Positions 14,041 through 26,050 of a stretch of 64,000 bases of DNA are shown here, one piece after another. Both the position numbers and the translations under genes were made by a program. Source of the stretch: Symsagittifera roscoffensis (Eukaryota; Xenacoelomorpha; Acoela; Convolutidae); NCBI RefSeq assembly GCF_963678635.1, contig NC_087062.1, positions 72,075,345-72,139,344 on the forward strand, given 5' to 3'. Every line of letters begins with the position of its first letter. Positions within the stretch are counted from its first letter, which is position 1. The notes beneath the pieces were generated by a model, which was not told the DNA's origin, made no database searches, and saw nothing but the letters and a program-made list of their open reading frames with translations.

Positions 14041-17000
14041 TACTACGCAAAATTAGTAGAATTACAAATTGCAGGAGTAAACGACAGATACAAAGCAATT
14101 AAAACAAAACTGCATACAGCAAAATAATTCTAATTAAGATGTGGCAACTAAGCCGACAAATCATGAGCAGACAAATCATAATCCAAATTTTTATTTGAAA
14201 TGAAATATTTCTTCAATTTCTTAGACTTTACAGGGCAGTTGGAACAGTCAGATGCGGGCAGTCTTGTTAATTCGTTACCAGACACAAAATCTATCACTTT
14301 CAACTATCCGTAGCTTGAATGTAAATAAAAGTAGACTCGAATGAAAACACTAGCGTTGCTTGTGTAATTAACTAACCAGAACTGAAAAAAAAAAATACGT
14401 TGACTTTAAACTCAGTTTTTATGATTTTATCAAAAATCAAAGGTATTCATAACGCGCTAATACATTATTTATAGATTGATTGCTAAATTCCTCTATGAAT
14501 ATTCGAATCTTAGAATTTTTGCCATCGATTCTTGTCATTACTATGTAATTGACCAATAAACCATTTCAGTCAAAATTTAAAAGGGGATTCAGTTCTATGC
14601 AATAGGTAGCGACTAATTTGTTTGGCGTCTAATTTACCATTTGCCTCTTTCCGTTCAGTTCACTACTGAATAATACGCGCGCTCAATTCAATAAATGTGT
14701 TCGAAGTTAGAGCATTAGAAAAGTTTTGTTTCAGAATATTAGAATCAAGCGGAGAGAGAAAATATACAAAAGAAAAAATTTCATACCTGATAGCTATTTT
14801 GGGAGTTGCGATTGCGTGAACTGAATGATTTTTGTATTAAAACTACCATTTATAAAATTGTCAATTGACCGGATAAAATAGCAAAAATATTATGCTCATT
14901 GATAGCTCTGAATGCACAAGCGTATTAGTTTGATTTACAGGTAGTGTGACGGCGGCGGTCTAGATGGCGTTATTTTAGTTTCTATGGCCTGATGATTATG
15001 GCAATTATTATGCAAATTACATCCGCTTTTACTCGATGGATACCTCGCTTGTCTAGTTGCAACTGGTGAAATGGGCGAAAAAGTGGTCCCAAAAGAGGAA
15101 CTTAAACTCACCTGCATTGAAGTTGTTCAAAAAGCGGGCAAAGTGAATAAATTCGTTTGAAATTGAAATAAAACATTCAACAGAGGTTGTAATACTCATT
15201 TGGATTAGACGCCGCACTTGAATTGATTTAATTTCATTTCATTTCAGACTGGGCTAGTATAGGGATGAGAAGATGAATTAAAAATTGCGTGACATTTTGG
15301 CGACTAATTTGGGACGGGAAGAAGCCTGAAATGTTATTAAATTAGGCAGCAGACAGAATACATTTGGAGAGTCGAGTGGCCGAGGTGGATTTGAAAGGAA
15401 CAAAGTAAAATGCCACAGCGCTCTGCAGAAAATCGCACCGTCGGGTAGGAATTACTATTGGATGACCATACCTACCACCAGGCTAGCACTAGCAGGAGAG
15501 AGAAAAATAGCAGCAAGTCAAGTTACCAACCAATGAAGCAATTGAAGACTCAATTGAAAAACAGGAAGAAAAGACTACCGAAAACGGCCAAAATCACCCT
15601 TATCTACTTTCATCATCTACGCGTAATCCAATCTCACCAACCCGAATCGCCACATCATTAGTATTCGAGTCAAATAGCAGACACACACGGCCTAACAATC
15701 GAGAAAGAGAATGCGTCAAATTAAAACACCCAATTGCAATCTTGGGGTGCAATCACGATACTGAGAGCAATATTGTCGGAAACATTAAAAATTTCAACAA
15801 TTAAAATGATCAGCAAAATAGAAACTTAGAGTTAAGTGCCAAATCAAATTACTCTAAATGGCAGTTTTTAAATGCTCTTCACTACTCAAATATACTAATC
15901 ACCTATAATAATCGCCCTTTATGCTGTACCGTAGACTGTGCACACACGTAACAACATTTCAGCTGGGGAATGAAATAAAATCGGGTCAATATTTGTTCCA
16001 AAGAGAGTTGAAATTGGATGCAGAAGAGCAAAAAGGGGAGGGATGAATATTTGAAGAGGAAGGTGAAAAAAGTGCATGCGCAAGAAGGCGGGTAGGGGGA
16101 GAAGTGAAAAAATAATAGCAATTGACTTGATCACTCCTAATTTCCGCCTAAAATGCGAACAAATCAGGCTAAAATTGGAGCAAAGCCACCACGTGGGATT
16201 ACGAGGCTCCATTTTTATTGTTCAGGGGAAGTACATGAAAGAAGAAACTAATGGCACCTATAGCACCCCTCAATTAGAATACAAAAGAGTTAAAATTAGA
16301 AAGTCAAGCCTGGGAAGGAAGGCAATTGTTTGATCGGAAACATTTTCACCAAAAAGGTCATCGAGGAAATGTTAGAGCGGTCATCCTACTTTTATGTATC
16401 ATAGTCAGTAAATAAAGCACACCACAAAGATGATGCAACCTAACATTCACCGATTTTTCCAGCCAACACCAACCATTTATTTCAGTATTCCCACATTGAT
16501 AATAGGTAACCAGCATGCGAGAATAGCCCCTTTTAAGGTAAAATCAGAGAATCTGTAAGACTATTTCCGTTCGAGTTCCATGTCACGCTGATTGTGGCCA
16601 GATCTGAATAGTCCTCAGACGCCGGTAAAGGTCTCGTCATCGCATGGAACCCCGCTGTGAACGGAAAATCAATTCCTAATCTAAAGCCAAACCTGACCTT
16701 CAAGTCAGAAGCAGCCCGAAAGAAAGCTATCTACATTCCGGTTTTTCGGACACAAATTAAGCCAAGAAGAAAAAAGGGAATGAGGCAAATTTAAGACTAG
16801 TTGTTGTTCAAATCCTCAACTCTAACGTCCGGCTCGGTGAGGTCGAGGACTCAATAATGTCTGTCTGGCTTGAAAGGAAATCGGCATCAAATGCAGTACT
16901 ATAAGCTTGTTGTAGTAGATAGCGATTAGTGCAATTGCAATTGAAGAAGAATGGTCCAAGACTATATATCTGCACTGCGAGACGAGATGTCCTGCAAATG

Positions 17001-17220
17001 ATATCAAGTTCCTCATCAACCAATGAACGATTTGACAGGCAAACAACAACAACAACCAAACAAGTCCAGAAACGAAATGCTACACAGATGCGAAACTGCA
17101 CTGGGTATATGGTACGAGAGGTTGAATTAAAATCGTACAAAGAAGTATCATATTAGACTTGCTCAAATAAAACAAAGGAAAAAACTTTTGCATATACGAG
17201 ATTCGGACTCATTTTAAATT
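14041..17220. other. Unique, less AT-rich stretch without an assignable gene
   Basis: About 3.2 kb lacks the repeat families seen elsewhere and is visibly richer in G and C, especially near 16550-17150. Modest open frames occur: 85 codons at 16076-16333 (+), 110 codons at 16808-17140 (-) and 67 codons at 15458-15661 (+). None resembles a family I recognise. It could hold untranslated or regulatory exons of a gene, or simply be unique intergenic DNA. I see no clear splice-bounded coding exon. Confidence 0.5.
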
Positions 17221-17224
17221 TCAA

Positions 17225-17281
17225 CAAGGGCGAACAGCTGCGCCACCAGCTGCGCCAACAAGGCGAACAGCTGCGCCAAAG
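17225..17281. repeat. Short GC-rich minisatellite with CAGCTG motifs
   Basis: The word CAGCTGCGCCA occurs three times within about 55 bp, with GGCGAACAGCTGCGCC repeated at a spacing of about 33 bp. Each unit contains the palindrome CAGCTG, an E-box core. The GC content stands out against the AT-rich surroundings. Confidence 0.8.
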
Positions 17282-17589
17282 GGATGCTATCAAAAATATT
17301 TGCTCAATTTCAAAGGTTTCTTTTGTCAATACGAATTAACTCAACGCTAACACATTGGGAAAAATGAACACTGTAACTAAAATGAGCTAAATTACATGAT
17401 ACGGGATGAGGTAATTTCAAAAATTTAAAAAAGGCTTCACTCGAAACCTAAGTTGTTCTCTAATACAAAAACAGTGCAATTTATAAAGAACTTGGAATTT
17501 TATCATAGACATTTTGTTGTATTTTTAAGGCGTATCCGCGCATGCACTGATAAATCCGAAACCTGTTGCCTCGATTAAACCTTGATATC

Positions 17590-18830
17590 AGCTTCGGCTG
17601 GTTAGTGCTCAAGAAAAGTCAAAAAGTTTCAAAAAAAAAAAACGGTCAAAAAATCAAAAACTAGACTTGTCCAAGGGCCAAAATTTTTTGTGTAGAAAAT
17701 TTGTTTTTGGTCGCTTTTGCATGGAAGCTTCACACAGATTGAACACAAATTCTCGGATTTGGTAGGATAGTTTTCGAGAAAAGCCAAAAAGTCAGAAATT
17801 TCAATTTCCGATGCCGTTACTTTTTGCGTTGAAAATTTTCCGCGTTGCCGCTTTCGCAGAGTCACGTTACACAACCTGTTCTTTCAATTGAAGGACAGTT
17901 TCAATTGAAAGATCTGACAGGACAGGTATCGAGAACCTAAAACTTCAGATTTGAGAGGGTAGTTTTTGAGGAAACTTTAAAAAAATCAAAAAACTTCTTT
18001 TTCCGAGGGTAGAAAGTTTTCGTGCAAAAACAATCGGATGAAGCCGCCGATACAGAGGCGCTTCTTACAACCCGTACTTTCGACTTATATCAAAAATTTA
18101 GATTTGGTAAGGTAGTTATCGAAAAAACAATTTTAAAATAATGGCAAAAAATCAAATATTTGATTTTTCGCAGGGCCATAACTTTTTTGTGGAAAAAATT
18201 ATGCGCATGACTGTTTATGACCTTCAGTCAATGGAAACCAAAATCTCAGATTTTAAAGGGTAGTTTTCGAGGAAACCTAAGACGTTTTTTTAAAACAGTC
18301 AAAAAATTACAAATATGACTATTAGGACAGTAACTTAGGCCACTTATTCATGGGAGTATCACACAATCTCTTCAATCAATTAAAACCGAAATCTCGGACT
18401 TCAGATGATAATTTTCGAGACAAGTCAAAACACTTTAAAACACGGTCGAAAATAATATTATTTGACGTTTACGAGGGCCATAAACTTTTGTGAAAAAAAA
18501 AATTGCAATTGGCCGTTTACGCAGGAGACATTCACACAAACTTTTCAATTGATTAATCAAAACCTCAAATTGGGCGGGCACTTTTCGAAAAAAGTCGAAA
18601 AGTTTCAAAAAAGGATCTAAAAACTAAAAAAAAACTTTTCTGAGGACGAGAACTTTTTTTGAGAAAATATTTGAGCCGCTGATGCATGGGAGGTTCAAAC
18701 AATCCCTTCACTCCATTGAATCCAAAAACTTAGATTTGGGAGGGTAGTTTTCGAGAAACTTCTAAAAAGTTTGAAGAACGGCAAAAAACTCAAAATATTG
18801 ATTTTTCCATAATTTGAATTGAGGGCTATA
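17590..18830. repeat. Decayed tandem repeat, unit roughly 150-180 bp
   Basis: A degenerate unit recurs about seven times. Each contains, in order, a GTCAAAAA poly-A block, a GAGGGCCATAACTTTTTTGT-like block, a gaaaattt stretch, a GCATGGGAGCTTCACACAA-like block, and GATTTGGGAGGGTAGTTTTCG. Copies differ a lot, so it is old. Related single units occur near 43960-44160, where GAGGGCCATAATTTTATGAG appears twice. Confidence 0.75.
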
Positions 18831-19029
18831 ACTTAAATTGAGAAAAACTTAACTTTTGAGAAAAAAGAAAAAAATGTTCGAAGCTTCTGGAAAAAGTAGA
18901 ATAAAAACACAAAAAAAAAACAAAATACAATTTCATAATACTTGTTTTTATCAAGCAGGAATCAACTAAAGGCATCCACACCAACTTTGCATGTAATAAC
19001 TTGGAAAGCATCAATCAAATTTATTTTTA

Positions 19030-19290
19030 AATTATGTATTTCAAAAAAAACTGCCAGGCACATTGAACTGGAAAATTTCTGATATGCAATTTTTATTGTG
19101 TACTGTTGTTTGAAATAAAAAAGTTTTTTTTTCAGTTCATTTGATGAATTAAAATTGCATCAGCGGTGTTAACTTATTACTAATCGAAAGTCAACACACA
19201 TGATATCAAAAAGACTTAGAAATGCCACCAAAGTGGCACCAATATTTGCGGCTTACACTGGAAGAAAAATACTCGTACTCTTACACTACT
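19030..19290. repeat. SINE-associated tail segment, long form
   Basis: This stretch matches 41580-41840. Shared blocks include TTCATTTGATGAATTAAAA, GCATCA..TGTTAACTTA, a GTGGCACCAATATTTGCG block, and a final tract ending in an array of tacactac-like words. At 41.2-41.8 kb the same tail follows a tRNA-like SINE head, so this is probably the truncated end of a SINE. Confidence 0.65.
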
Positions 19291-19508
19291 CTAGCAAAAA
19301 CTCGCATGCGTAAATAAAAGTCCGAAATCAGCACTCGGCCAGATCTGAAACAGTACTGTTACTGCATTGCATTGTTTCTCTGATTTATCTCTGATCAGAG
19401 CTAAAATTTCACTTGCCAGAATCATAAACAGAGCTGACACTTAATTGTTACTCATCCCATACTGATGAAGAGTTGTGGTACCTAATTACGCGTGGAAATC
19501 AAAAAAAC

Positions 19509-20287
19509 AGGATAGCCGCTTACTGTGCAAGTAACAGAGAATGTTCGACCATGGACTTTAAAAAAACTGCAGATTTGTTTTTCAAATTAGTGTTATTTAT
19601 TTGAGCAAGGTGTGATGAAAGGACTAAAAAAAAACCTGAAATTTAGGTATATTCAACAGTAGAGTAAAATAGGCAAAAATGGCAACGGTTTTATTCAAAA
19701 AAAATGACTAGAAACAAAAAATTGAAAAATTAATTTCTTTTCTGAGATTTCGGTTTCAAGTTTTTTTTTCTTCAATTTTTCGTGCAGATATTGTTTTGAA
19801 TTTATCATTCATTGGCAATATAAACTTGAGAAAATGTAACTAAAACTTCATGGCTGATCCTCCTATAATAAGCCTGCTCGCTTGCTTTAATTGCTCTAAA
19901 TTATACTAAAACTCAAAAATTTCAAACCGTTTTTTCTCGAGACTGGGACAACTTTTTGAAAAGTTTTTCTGTCGTTCGAATCAGTATTGAAAAAGTTTTA
20001 ATAGGACACATCATTCCCTCCATTACAATATTTGTTTGTGGTAAATGTTTTGGTTGAAAAACAAAATAAGCCTGCTTGCTCACCATATTTGCTCGAAATT
20101 GGACTAAAAATCGAGTTTTTCTAAACACTGAATTTTTTCCAAATTATTTAATGTCGTTCGAATCACGACTGAAGGGTCTATAATATGATATATAACTCGA
20201 TCCTTTGCGATGATTATTTGTGGTACTGATGTTGAATACAAACCCGAATAGAAACTTCCTCCCCATTTTTCAATGGTCGGAACAATT
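19509..20287. mobile_element. MITE-like element R3, copy 1
   Basis: It starts with AGGATAGCC, a GTGCAAGTAAC block and ATGTTCGACCAT, and ends with AATGGTCGGAACA at 20272-20284. The last word is the reverse complement of the TGTTCCGACCATT found at the left of better copies, so the element has inverted repeats near its ends. The interior (ATATGATATAT, GATTATTTGTGGTACC, and a block on gaataca..agttcctcc) recurs in other copies. In this copy part of the interior is duplicated: two TTCGAATCA blocks lie about 180 bp apart. No transposase was seen. Confidence 0.7.
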
Positions 20288-20299
20288 ATTATTTTCAAA

Positions 20300-21129
20300 T
20301 TTAGGTACCACAAAGAAACGCCGAAGAGGGTCAAGCTTTATATCATATTGAAGACAATTCAATCGTTATACAAGCAGTTGCAAAAATCAAATTTTCCAAA
20401 AAAGCTATCCCATTTTCGAAAAAAAACTTGAAACTAGCCAAAAATCATTCCTGGCAGAATCTTTACGCGCTTTCTTCGAAAGCCGGAAAACAAGCATCCA
20501 AAAACTTTCGTCGATTAATCCAGGCGTTTCAACAACTCTAATCAAAAGCAAAAATTTCACTCCAGACAAACTGAAATTCAACATGGAAAAAAGAATTTTT
20601 TAGAGGTCATTAAAATAGTTTTTATTTTGAACACAAAAGCCGTCGCAAACATCTGTTGAATATTTAAACCCACACATAAAAATTGATGTCAAATTTCTTG
20701 TCAGTTCCAACGTTTAAAAAGCGGTTGTTTGACGCAATGTGCAAAGTAAGCAACAATTTTTCACTTTTACGGTCATAGATGTACTATTTTGTGCGACATC
20801 GGTATATTAACAAAGAACGATAAAACTTGGACTCAAGTTATAAAAAAAACACTACCATTGCTTCTGATATATTCAGTATTGTACTTATTCCATTCAATAA
20901 TAAATTTCAATCTTTTAGAGTCTCATTGATCAATTTTATTCTTTCTGAGCCAAGTTTCAAACTTATAGTTATAAATGATCAATTGATGATTGATCGATCA
21001 AATTCATTGAGCTAACAGACGCTTTAAAACTTGACAACAACATAAATACTAATGCATTAACAAAATATTTGGCGAAAAGTAGGCTAACAAAGACAGCTTT
21101 AGTTATTCTCTATTCAAATCCCCTATTAT
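20300..21129. other. AT-rich upstream region of the TPRG1-like gene
   Basis: No coding feature is recognisable. The segment nearest the gene has an in-frame TAG about 30 bp before the ATG at 21130. A GCTTTAG near 21097 could be a splice acceptor for an upstream non-coding exon. Nothing else stands out. Confidence 0.5.
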
Positions 21130-22698
21130 ATGAACAAGATTACCAGGACCACCTCCAGTTTAGTTCATCCTCAGTACAATTCATCCAGTAATGAAATAAA
21201 AGTAAATGATTCTGAAGACATTAGTCAACGGATCTCAAAATCGATATCTGAAACTTTCGCAGATACAAATCCAGCTTACCAATTTAAAGGCCAGTTTAGT
21301 TTAAAGAAGAGCAAATTTAGGTCACGTACCTTGGTAGAGAGAAGTAACCCTAAAATGTCGACTGAGGAACCTGAAGTTACTTTTCGAGGCTCCAATGATT
21401 CCAATCCTGGGAAGAGCACGCACCGAGTAAACAATTCCGACCGCCGAAGAAGCGAAACTCAACTGTCGCCGATGCCTGTAAGCGGTGGCCAATTAAAATT
21501 CGAGGTTGTCGTCGATGAAAATCCGAGTCAAGTCCCGGTATCCGAAGGAAGTTCGACGGGAACCAGCGAGATAACCGCGGAGCAAAAGCAGAGCTCGGAT
21601 TACAATGTACAACAAGTTAAAGACAAGAGTAAGAAACTTGCCAACAGTGCACTTGAAAAGCTGAATAAACTTGGTAAGGAAAGTTTGGGTTTGGAGCTTA
21701 GCAAGGGGAATAACTTAGGCTGTTTACAGGAACTCGGAGACTCTCAAGCGAACTTATACTTTGCCAACAGGCTCGACAGACTAAATCGGGCTGGGGATAT
21801 TATTAGAGATCAACTACTGGATCGGGAGAAAGATGGAAATATCATTTCACTATTCGTGCTCACACTTGTTGACAATTGGAACCACGAGCAGGAGCGAGTG
21901 GTAGTGGTAAACCAAAGGTCAATCTGTGTTATCAACTACAACTTTATAACCGAGAAAATAACCGGCTCAAATACCTTCATTTCAAACTCTGCCAGTGTCC
22001 ACACAAATGAAAGCACGAGTTTCCAGGACAGCATAAAACGTATTCAATATTCTGAATTAAGCAGGGTTATTTTCGGGCCCATGATTTATCCCGCTAAATC
22101 TTTGCTATCTGGGAACTGGAAAAAGTTCCCCTGTTTGAAGTTAATAACTTCAGCCGGTGTTGGCAATAAAACTAAATGGGGGGATCTGTGGATACCTTTT
22201 AACAAGGAGCTACCGTGGACTGTACTAACAAGTCACCCTCTGGCTTGTAAAGTAAACGGCAATAGAGGTGTGTACCAAATCGAAGAATTGCACCAGACTC
22301 TTTGCGGTCTTATTTGCACCGACCTGCAAGCACAACAACGACCAACTTCAGAAACCACTGTAACTGTTGCTAATATAACTACCACAAATAACGCAACGCT
22401 AGACCCCTCTCAAACTATCAGTCACAACTCGCAAGGACAACAAAATTCTTATAATAACAGCGAGCAGATTGACAACAAAAACCAAGACGCGGATCACGAA
22501 TGGGCGCCAGCTGATCCCCAAGACACTGACAAGATTACTTCTAACAGTCCCCATATTGACTCTAGCTCCACAGCACAGCAAGTAGCTCAAATTATAGAGG
22601 AGCCAATTCTCATGGAGAGCTACGTTGGCTTCACTTCTGCCATTTTTAACCAGTCTAAACTAGCTTTCGCAATGGACCGAAACGGCATATCGTTTTAG
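21130..22698 (+). CDS. TPRG1L: TPRG1/Mover-like protein with hSac2 homology domain
   Basis: A single open frame of 522 codons. Residues about 215-395 match the TPRG1/TPRG1L (Mover) family, which shares the hSac2-type domain. Landmarks are RDQLLDREKDGNIISLFVLT, VDNWNHEQERVVVV, a VIFGPMIYPAKSL block and WIPFNKELPWTVLTSHPLA. In vertebrates TPRG1L is a synaptic-vesicle-associated cytoplasmic protein; no enzyme activity is established for the family, and I infer only a membrane- or vesicle-associated role here. Residues 1-200 are polar, rich in Ser, Asn and charged residues and probably disordered; residues 400-522 are Asn/Gln/Ser-rich. The protein is nearly twice as long as human TPRG1L (272 residues). 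The start is the first ATG after an in-frame TAG, so an upstream exon cannot be excluded. No signal peptide or membrane segment was seen. AATAAA lies 194 bp after the stop. Confidence 0.85.
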   Translation: MNKITRTTSSLVHPQYNSSSNEIKVNDSEDISQRISKSISETFADTNPAYQFKGQFSLKKSKFRSRTLVERSNPKMSTEEPEVTFRGSNDSNPGKSTHRVNNSDRRRSETQLSPMPVSGGQLKFEVVVDENPSQVPVSEGSSTGTSEITAEQKQSSDYNVQQVKDKSKKLANSALEKLNKLGKESLGLELSKGNNLGCLQELGDSQANLYFANRLDRLNRAGDIIRDQLLDREKDGNIISLFVLTLVDNWNHEQERVVVVNQRSICVINYNFITEKITGSNTFISNSASVHTNESTSFQDSIKRIQYSELSRVIFGPMIYPAKSLLSGNWKKFPCLKLITSAGVGNKTKWGDLWIPFNKELPWTVLTSHPLACKVNGNRGVYQIEELHQTLCGLICTDLQAQQRPTSETTVTVANITTTNNATLDPSQTISHNSQGQQNSYNNSEQIDNKNQDADHEWAPADPQDTDKITSNSPHIDSSSTAQQVAQIIEEPILMESYVGFTSAIFNQSKLAFAMDRNGISF

Positions 22699-22891
22699 AA
22701 TGCTGTCCTGTTATAAAAACACCATTACAGAACGAGAAACGTGAAAATCACACCAAGCATAGTTGTAGCCGCTATCTGAATTTAATATTCTACTACTATC
22801 GTTTTTGTTTTCAAAACATTTAATGCAATCTGTGCTTTATTTGAACTTGAGCACATTGATTGCATTATTTTCTTCGGTTAGCAACCGAAAC

Positions 22892-22897
22892 AATAAA
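22892..22897 (+). terminator. Candidate poly(A) signal of the TPRG1-like gene
   Basis: AATAAA, the first canonical hexamer after the stop codon at 22698, is at a normal 3' UTR distance. The assignment rests on position only. Confidence 0.5.
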
Positions 22898-22899
22898 TT

Positions 22900-23880
22900 G
22901 GGCTTATCAATGAACAACTTTGAACAAGGAAAACAAGAAAGAGAACTTTTGCTTCAGGGAATTTTAACAGTTCACTAAGTATCATTAAACGGAGAACTGA
23001 TTTTGAGCTAAACTGTAGAAACAAAATCATAGCACGAAAATAATTTCAGTATCACAAAATAGATTTGTTAAATTAAACACAAGGGGCGTAGCGGCTAGGT
23101 AAGCTCAAACTTATACCTATTTTGTGAAAATCCAGATTACTTTAAAATTGATCAACATTGAATACTGAAGGAGGAACCAGATTGATCCATGAAGATATTT
23201 GAAAGATTAATTCAATCAAGACGATTAATTTACAAGGACAGCACGCTCATGGTACCTTAAGAACAGAAAACTTTCTTCAAAAACCAGCAACTTGGGTCAG
23301 AAAATAAAACAAAGCCAAAGCGGAGCTTCGCACCATTTTTGACACAAAAATTTTTATGGGAAGGCGCTATTTATTGCTTTCATTGAAGAATGGAAAGAAA
23401 AAATTCCGAAAAATGTTTTTAAAAAAATCAGCACCATAACTGGAATAAATTAACAACAGCCAAAAGAAATAGCGGAGAAACAAAAGTCTGACAACGAATT
23501 TTTGTCACGCGGAAAAATTTCCTTTTACAAAAAAAAACTAAGTCCTACCAAAAAAAAACAGATCCGAAATTCCAAATATTTAAAGCACGGATCCATGTTT
23601 TTGCAGGCATGTAAGTTACATCTATGCACGGTGAACATAAGCGGATTGATGCCCTGATCTTGAGATGTCGAATAATTCAAATGATTTTGTTTCAACTTTT
23701 TAATAAATTGGCCATTTAATATTATGCAGCAAATCAACAAAATACATTTTTTGAGAACTATACAGAGATATTATTGCATCTCGGAAGAAACGATTGCCAT
23801 ACACAGTAGCAACGCTGTTCAACATGACCACGGCAGCTAAAGCAAAAGATTATGAGGTGCCTGAAACTAACAAAAACAAA
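22900..23880. other. Intergenic stretch with repeat fragments
   Basis: It holds a fragment of the SINE hairpin (AAGCGGAGCTTCGCACCA near 23319) and a 23480-23620 segment related to 38950-39110, sharing a block with the words acgcggaaaa and caggtcc/cagatcc. No gene was seen. Confidence 0.5.
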
Positions 23881-23883
23881 AAA

Positions 23884-24050
23884 AGGATATCCGGTTGCTG
23901 TGGAAGTAGCACAGAATGTTCCGACCACATTAACAGAATCTACAGAAAAAAGTTTTTCTTCTTCAAATTATGGTCATTTCTTGTGCGTAATGCGATGAAA
24001 GAACCATAAAACAAGCAAAAATCTAGTAAATTAGAAACAGTTGTCTCCAA
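23884..24050. mobile_element. R3 MITE-like left-end fragment
   Basis: It carries AGGATATCCGG, a block ending AAGTAGCACAGAATG, and TGTTCCGACCAC at about 23918. It then follows the R3 interior (a TTCAAATTATGGTCATTTC-like block and GATGAAAGAACC) before losing similarity. No matching right end is close by, so the copy is truncated. Confidence 0.65.
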
Positions 24051-24549
24051 AAAATGAACGAAAAAAAGTTTTTCTTTAAAAAAAAATTGTTTTTTCGAAC
24101 AAAATTTCAAACTTTCTTGGAAAACTTTGATTGCTAATGAAGCGCAAAACCAAATTTCCTAAAGAAGTTTTCGTTAGGTAAAATCAGGATATCGTAGCCT
24201 AAATGACAAATTTTCATAAACAGCGAACGTTACTATCGTTTGTAAAATCAAGATTTCGTAGCTTAAATGACCAATTTTCATATACAACGAACGTTACTCG
24301 ATCTCTTTTCTCGCTCAATATTAGACAACAACTCGAACTAATTTTTATCGACACTGCCCTTCGCTAACATGCAACAAAACGGCAAAAATAGCCTTAAAAA
24401 GAGAAAAAAGAAACAAAAAGGCAAAAATAAACCTTGATATATCACCATTTAGCTCGCACATGCCGAAATCGAAACCTGAACTTAAATAATCAGTCTCGCT
24501 TCTTCGAATCTGCGCCACGTCCTTTTGAATAAGACTGAAAATAGCCAAC
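24050..24549. other. AT-rich intergenic stretch with a short internal duplication
   Basis: No gene is seen. The block AAATCA(G/A)GAT(A/T)TCGTAGC followed by TAAATGAC and AATTTTCATA occurs twice, near 24181 and 24244, about 63 bp apart. Confidence 0.5.
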
Positions 24550-24965
24550 AGATAAAAATAAAGATGCCCTTAAAGCTCTTGAATAAAAGAGATGCTTTTG
24601 AAGCTCTTTGATTTTCTAAACCACTTTATGAGTGGCACTTATGCGATAAAATTGACCCTATTTGAGAAAACTGGGTCAATACGTAATTTTTTTTATTTCG
24701 CTGGAAAATCTGGAAATTAAATTCCACTACTGAAACTAGAAGTCGATCACGTTTTTCATCACTTTTACACATTTGCTGCTCGATTATGTAGTTTGCCTTC
24801 CTTTTAACGATTAAAAAGAACTGAACTGAAAAAGAAATCAAAAGTCAAACCGCGAAAAGGTAAATTTGAGCTTGAATAAATTTTAAGACTTTTCCTGGAA
24901 AAAAAACGGAAAAACATAATCGCAGCCTATATAAGAATCTTAACTACGTTCATCCACTCTTAAAC
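24550..24965. repeat. Dispersed repeat R2, copy 2
   Basis: This copy has the full set of R2 landmarks: a GATGCCCTTAAAGCTC block (with a short direct repeat of itself), CACTACTGAAACTAGAAG, a GTTTGCCTTCCTTTTAA block, a stretch on aaagtcaaaccgcg, and the terminal CCTATATAAGAATCTT with ACGTTCATCCACTCTT. It is the most complete of the four copies. Confidence 0.75.
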
Positions 24966-24969
24966 ACTA

Positions 24970-25880
24970 GCCACCAATAACGCAGATACACATGCTTTTA
25001 CATTATCAATGCTCTTAATGATGATATGCAGCTAAGTTCCACTCAAACGAGCAGTATTTTCAACGAGTTGGAAGCAGACTCGTAATAAAAACACAAGTCT
25101 CTCTTCTGTACTGAAATTCATGTATAAAAAATAGCTGCTTCTGACAAAAAATCATGAAAAGATTCATAAAATAAATTACAATGCATGAAATAAATTACAA
25201 TACTGAAACCATGTTCTAGCAATATGAAAACCTTGATGTCGACATTTAAAATTTCTGCTGAGAGTAACTGCTACCAATCGAATAACACCATTTGCTACGT
25301 ATTTGTCAAAAACACGCCTTTTAAGAAAGCCGAACTAAATATTGTTTCAGTTAAAAAACGGTCATTTCCAAAAGATTTCAAATGTCAGAAAAAAACCAAC
25401 AACATACTCCAGTATTTCAAATTGAAATCATAATTCTTTTCTTAAATTGACGCAAATAAAATACATGCAAGTTTTGGATGAATTATACGCCAATATCACT
25501 AGACATACAAAAACATATACCAACTTTTATACAAAAAAGCAAAGGTGCAGTTCGCAAACACAAGCAAGAAAATGACATAAACCAGCTCTAAGAAAAATGA
25601 AATATTAAAAGTTAAAAATATGCTTGAAAAATAAAAGTATTGCTGTGTCGCATTCAAAGCCACGGCCTGGTGGAGACTGTGAGTCACACTTCCACTCGGC
25701 GGCGCCCCTGGAACTTGAAAATTTACTTGTAATAAGCACTTATAATGCAGTTATAGATTCTTATAATCGCGAGTGCTATGCACCAAAAGTGCCACCAAAT
25801 AAAAAAAAACTATTGCTAAGCGCGGCATTGAACCCCTACCCTTTAGATTATGATTCTGTGCAAGGCTGCTTGGCAATCTG
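24970..25880. other. AT-rich stretch without a supported gene
   Basis: Short open frames occur (69 codons at 25224-25433 and the first part of 25624-26019), but none is conserved in a way I recognise. The GC-rich words near 25655-25710 stand out against the background and remain unexplained. Confidence 0.4.
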
Positions 25881-25884
25881 CAAA

Positions 25885-26050
25885 CACAAGACAGCAATAA
25901 AGCAGAGAACAAATGCTATTTACTTGTCAATGCTAGAAATCATGATTATACAAAAAAAACTGCAGCAAATGAGCATTTGTCTTTGCTACTTTGGTTGGAA
26001 AAAATGCTTCATTCTATGACACTACGCTCACTAGTATATCGTTAGACTAA
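25885..26050. repeat. SINE tail fragment
   Basis: The order AAAGCAGAGAACA, then gctatt/tgctat, then CAATG(C/A)TAG, then TTGG(T)TGGAAAAAA and a tacactacgct-like end, matches the SINE copies at 30.5-30.8 kb and 36.1-36.4 kb. The tRNA-like head is absent. Confidence 0.6.

Noticed and set aside
16808-17140. A 110-codon minus-strand frame with a VVVVV stretch
   Set aside because: The Val run comes from a simple (CAA)n repeat on the other strand, no family is recognisable and no splice context supports it.
25624-26019. A 131-codon plus-strand frame as a gene
   Set aside because: Its second half is the SINE tail family, and the first half has no recognised domain.
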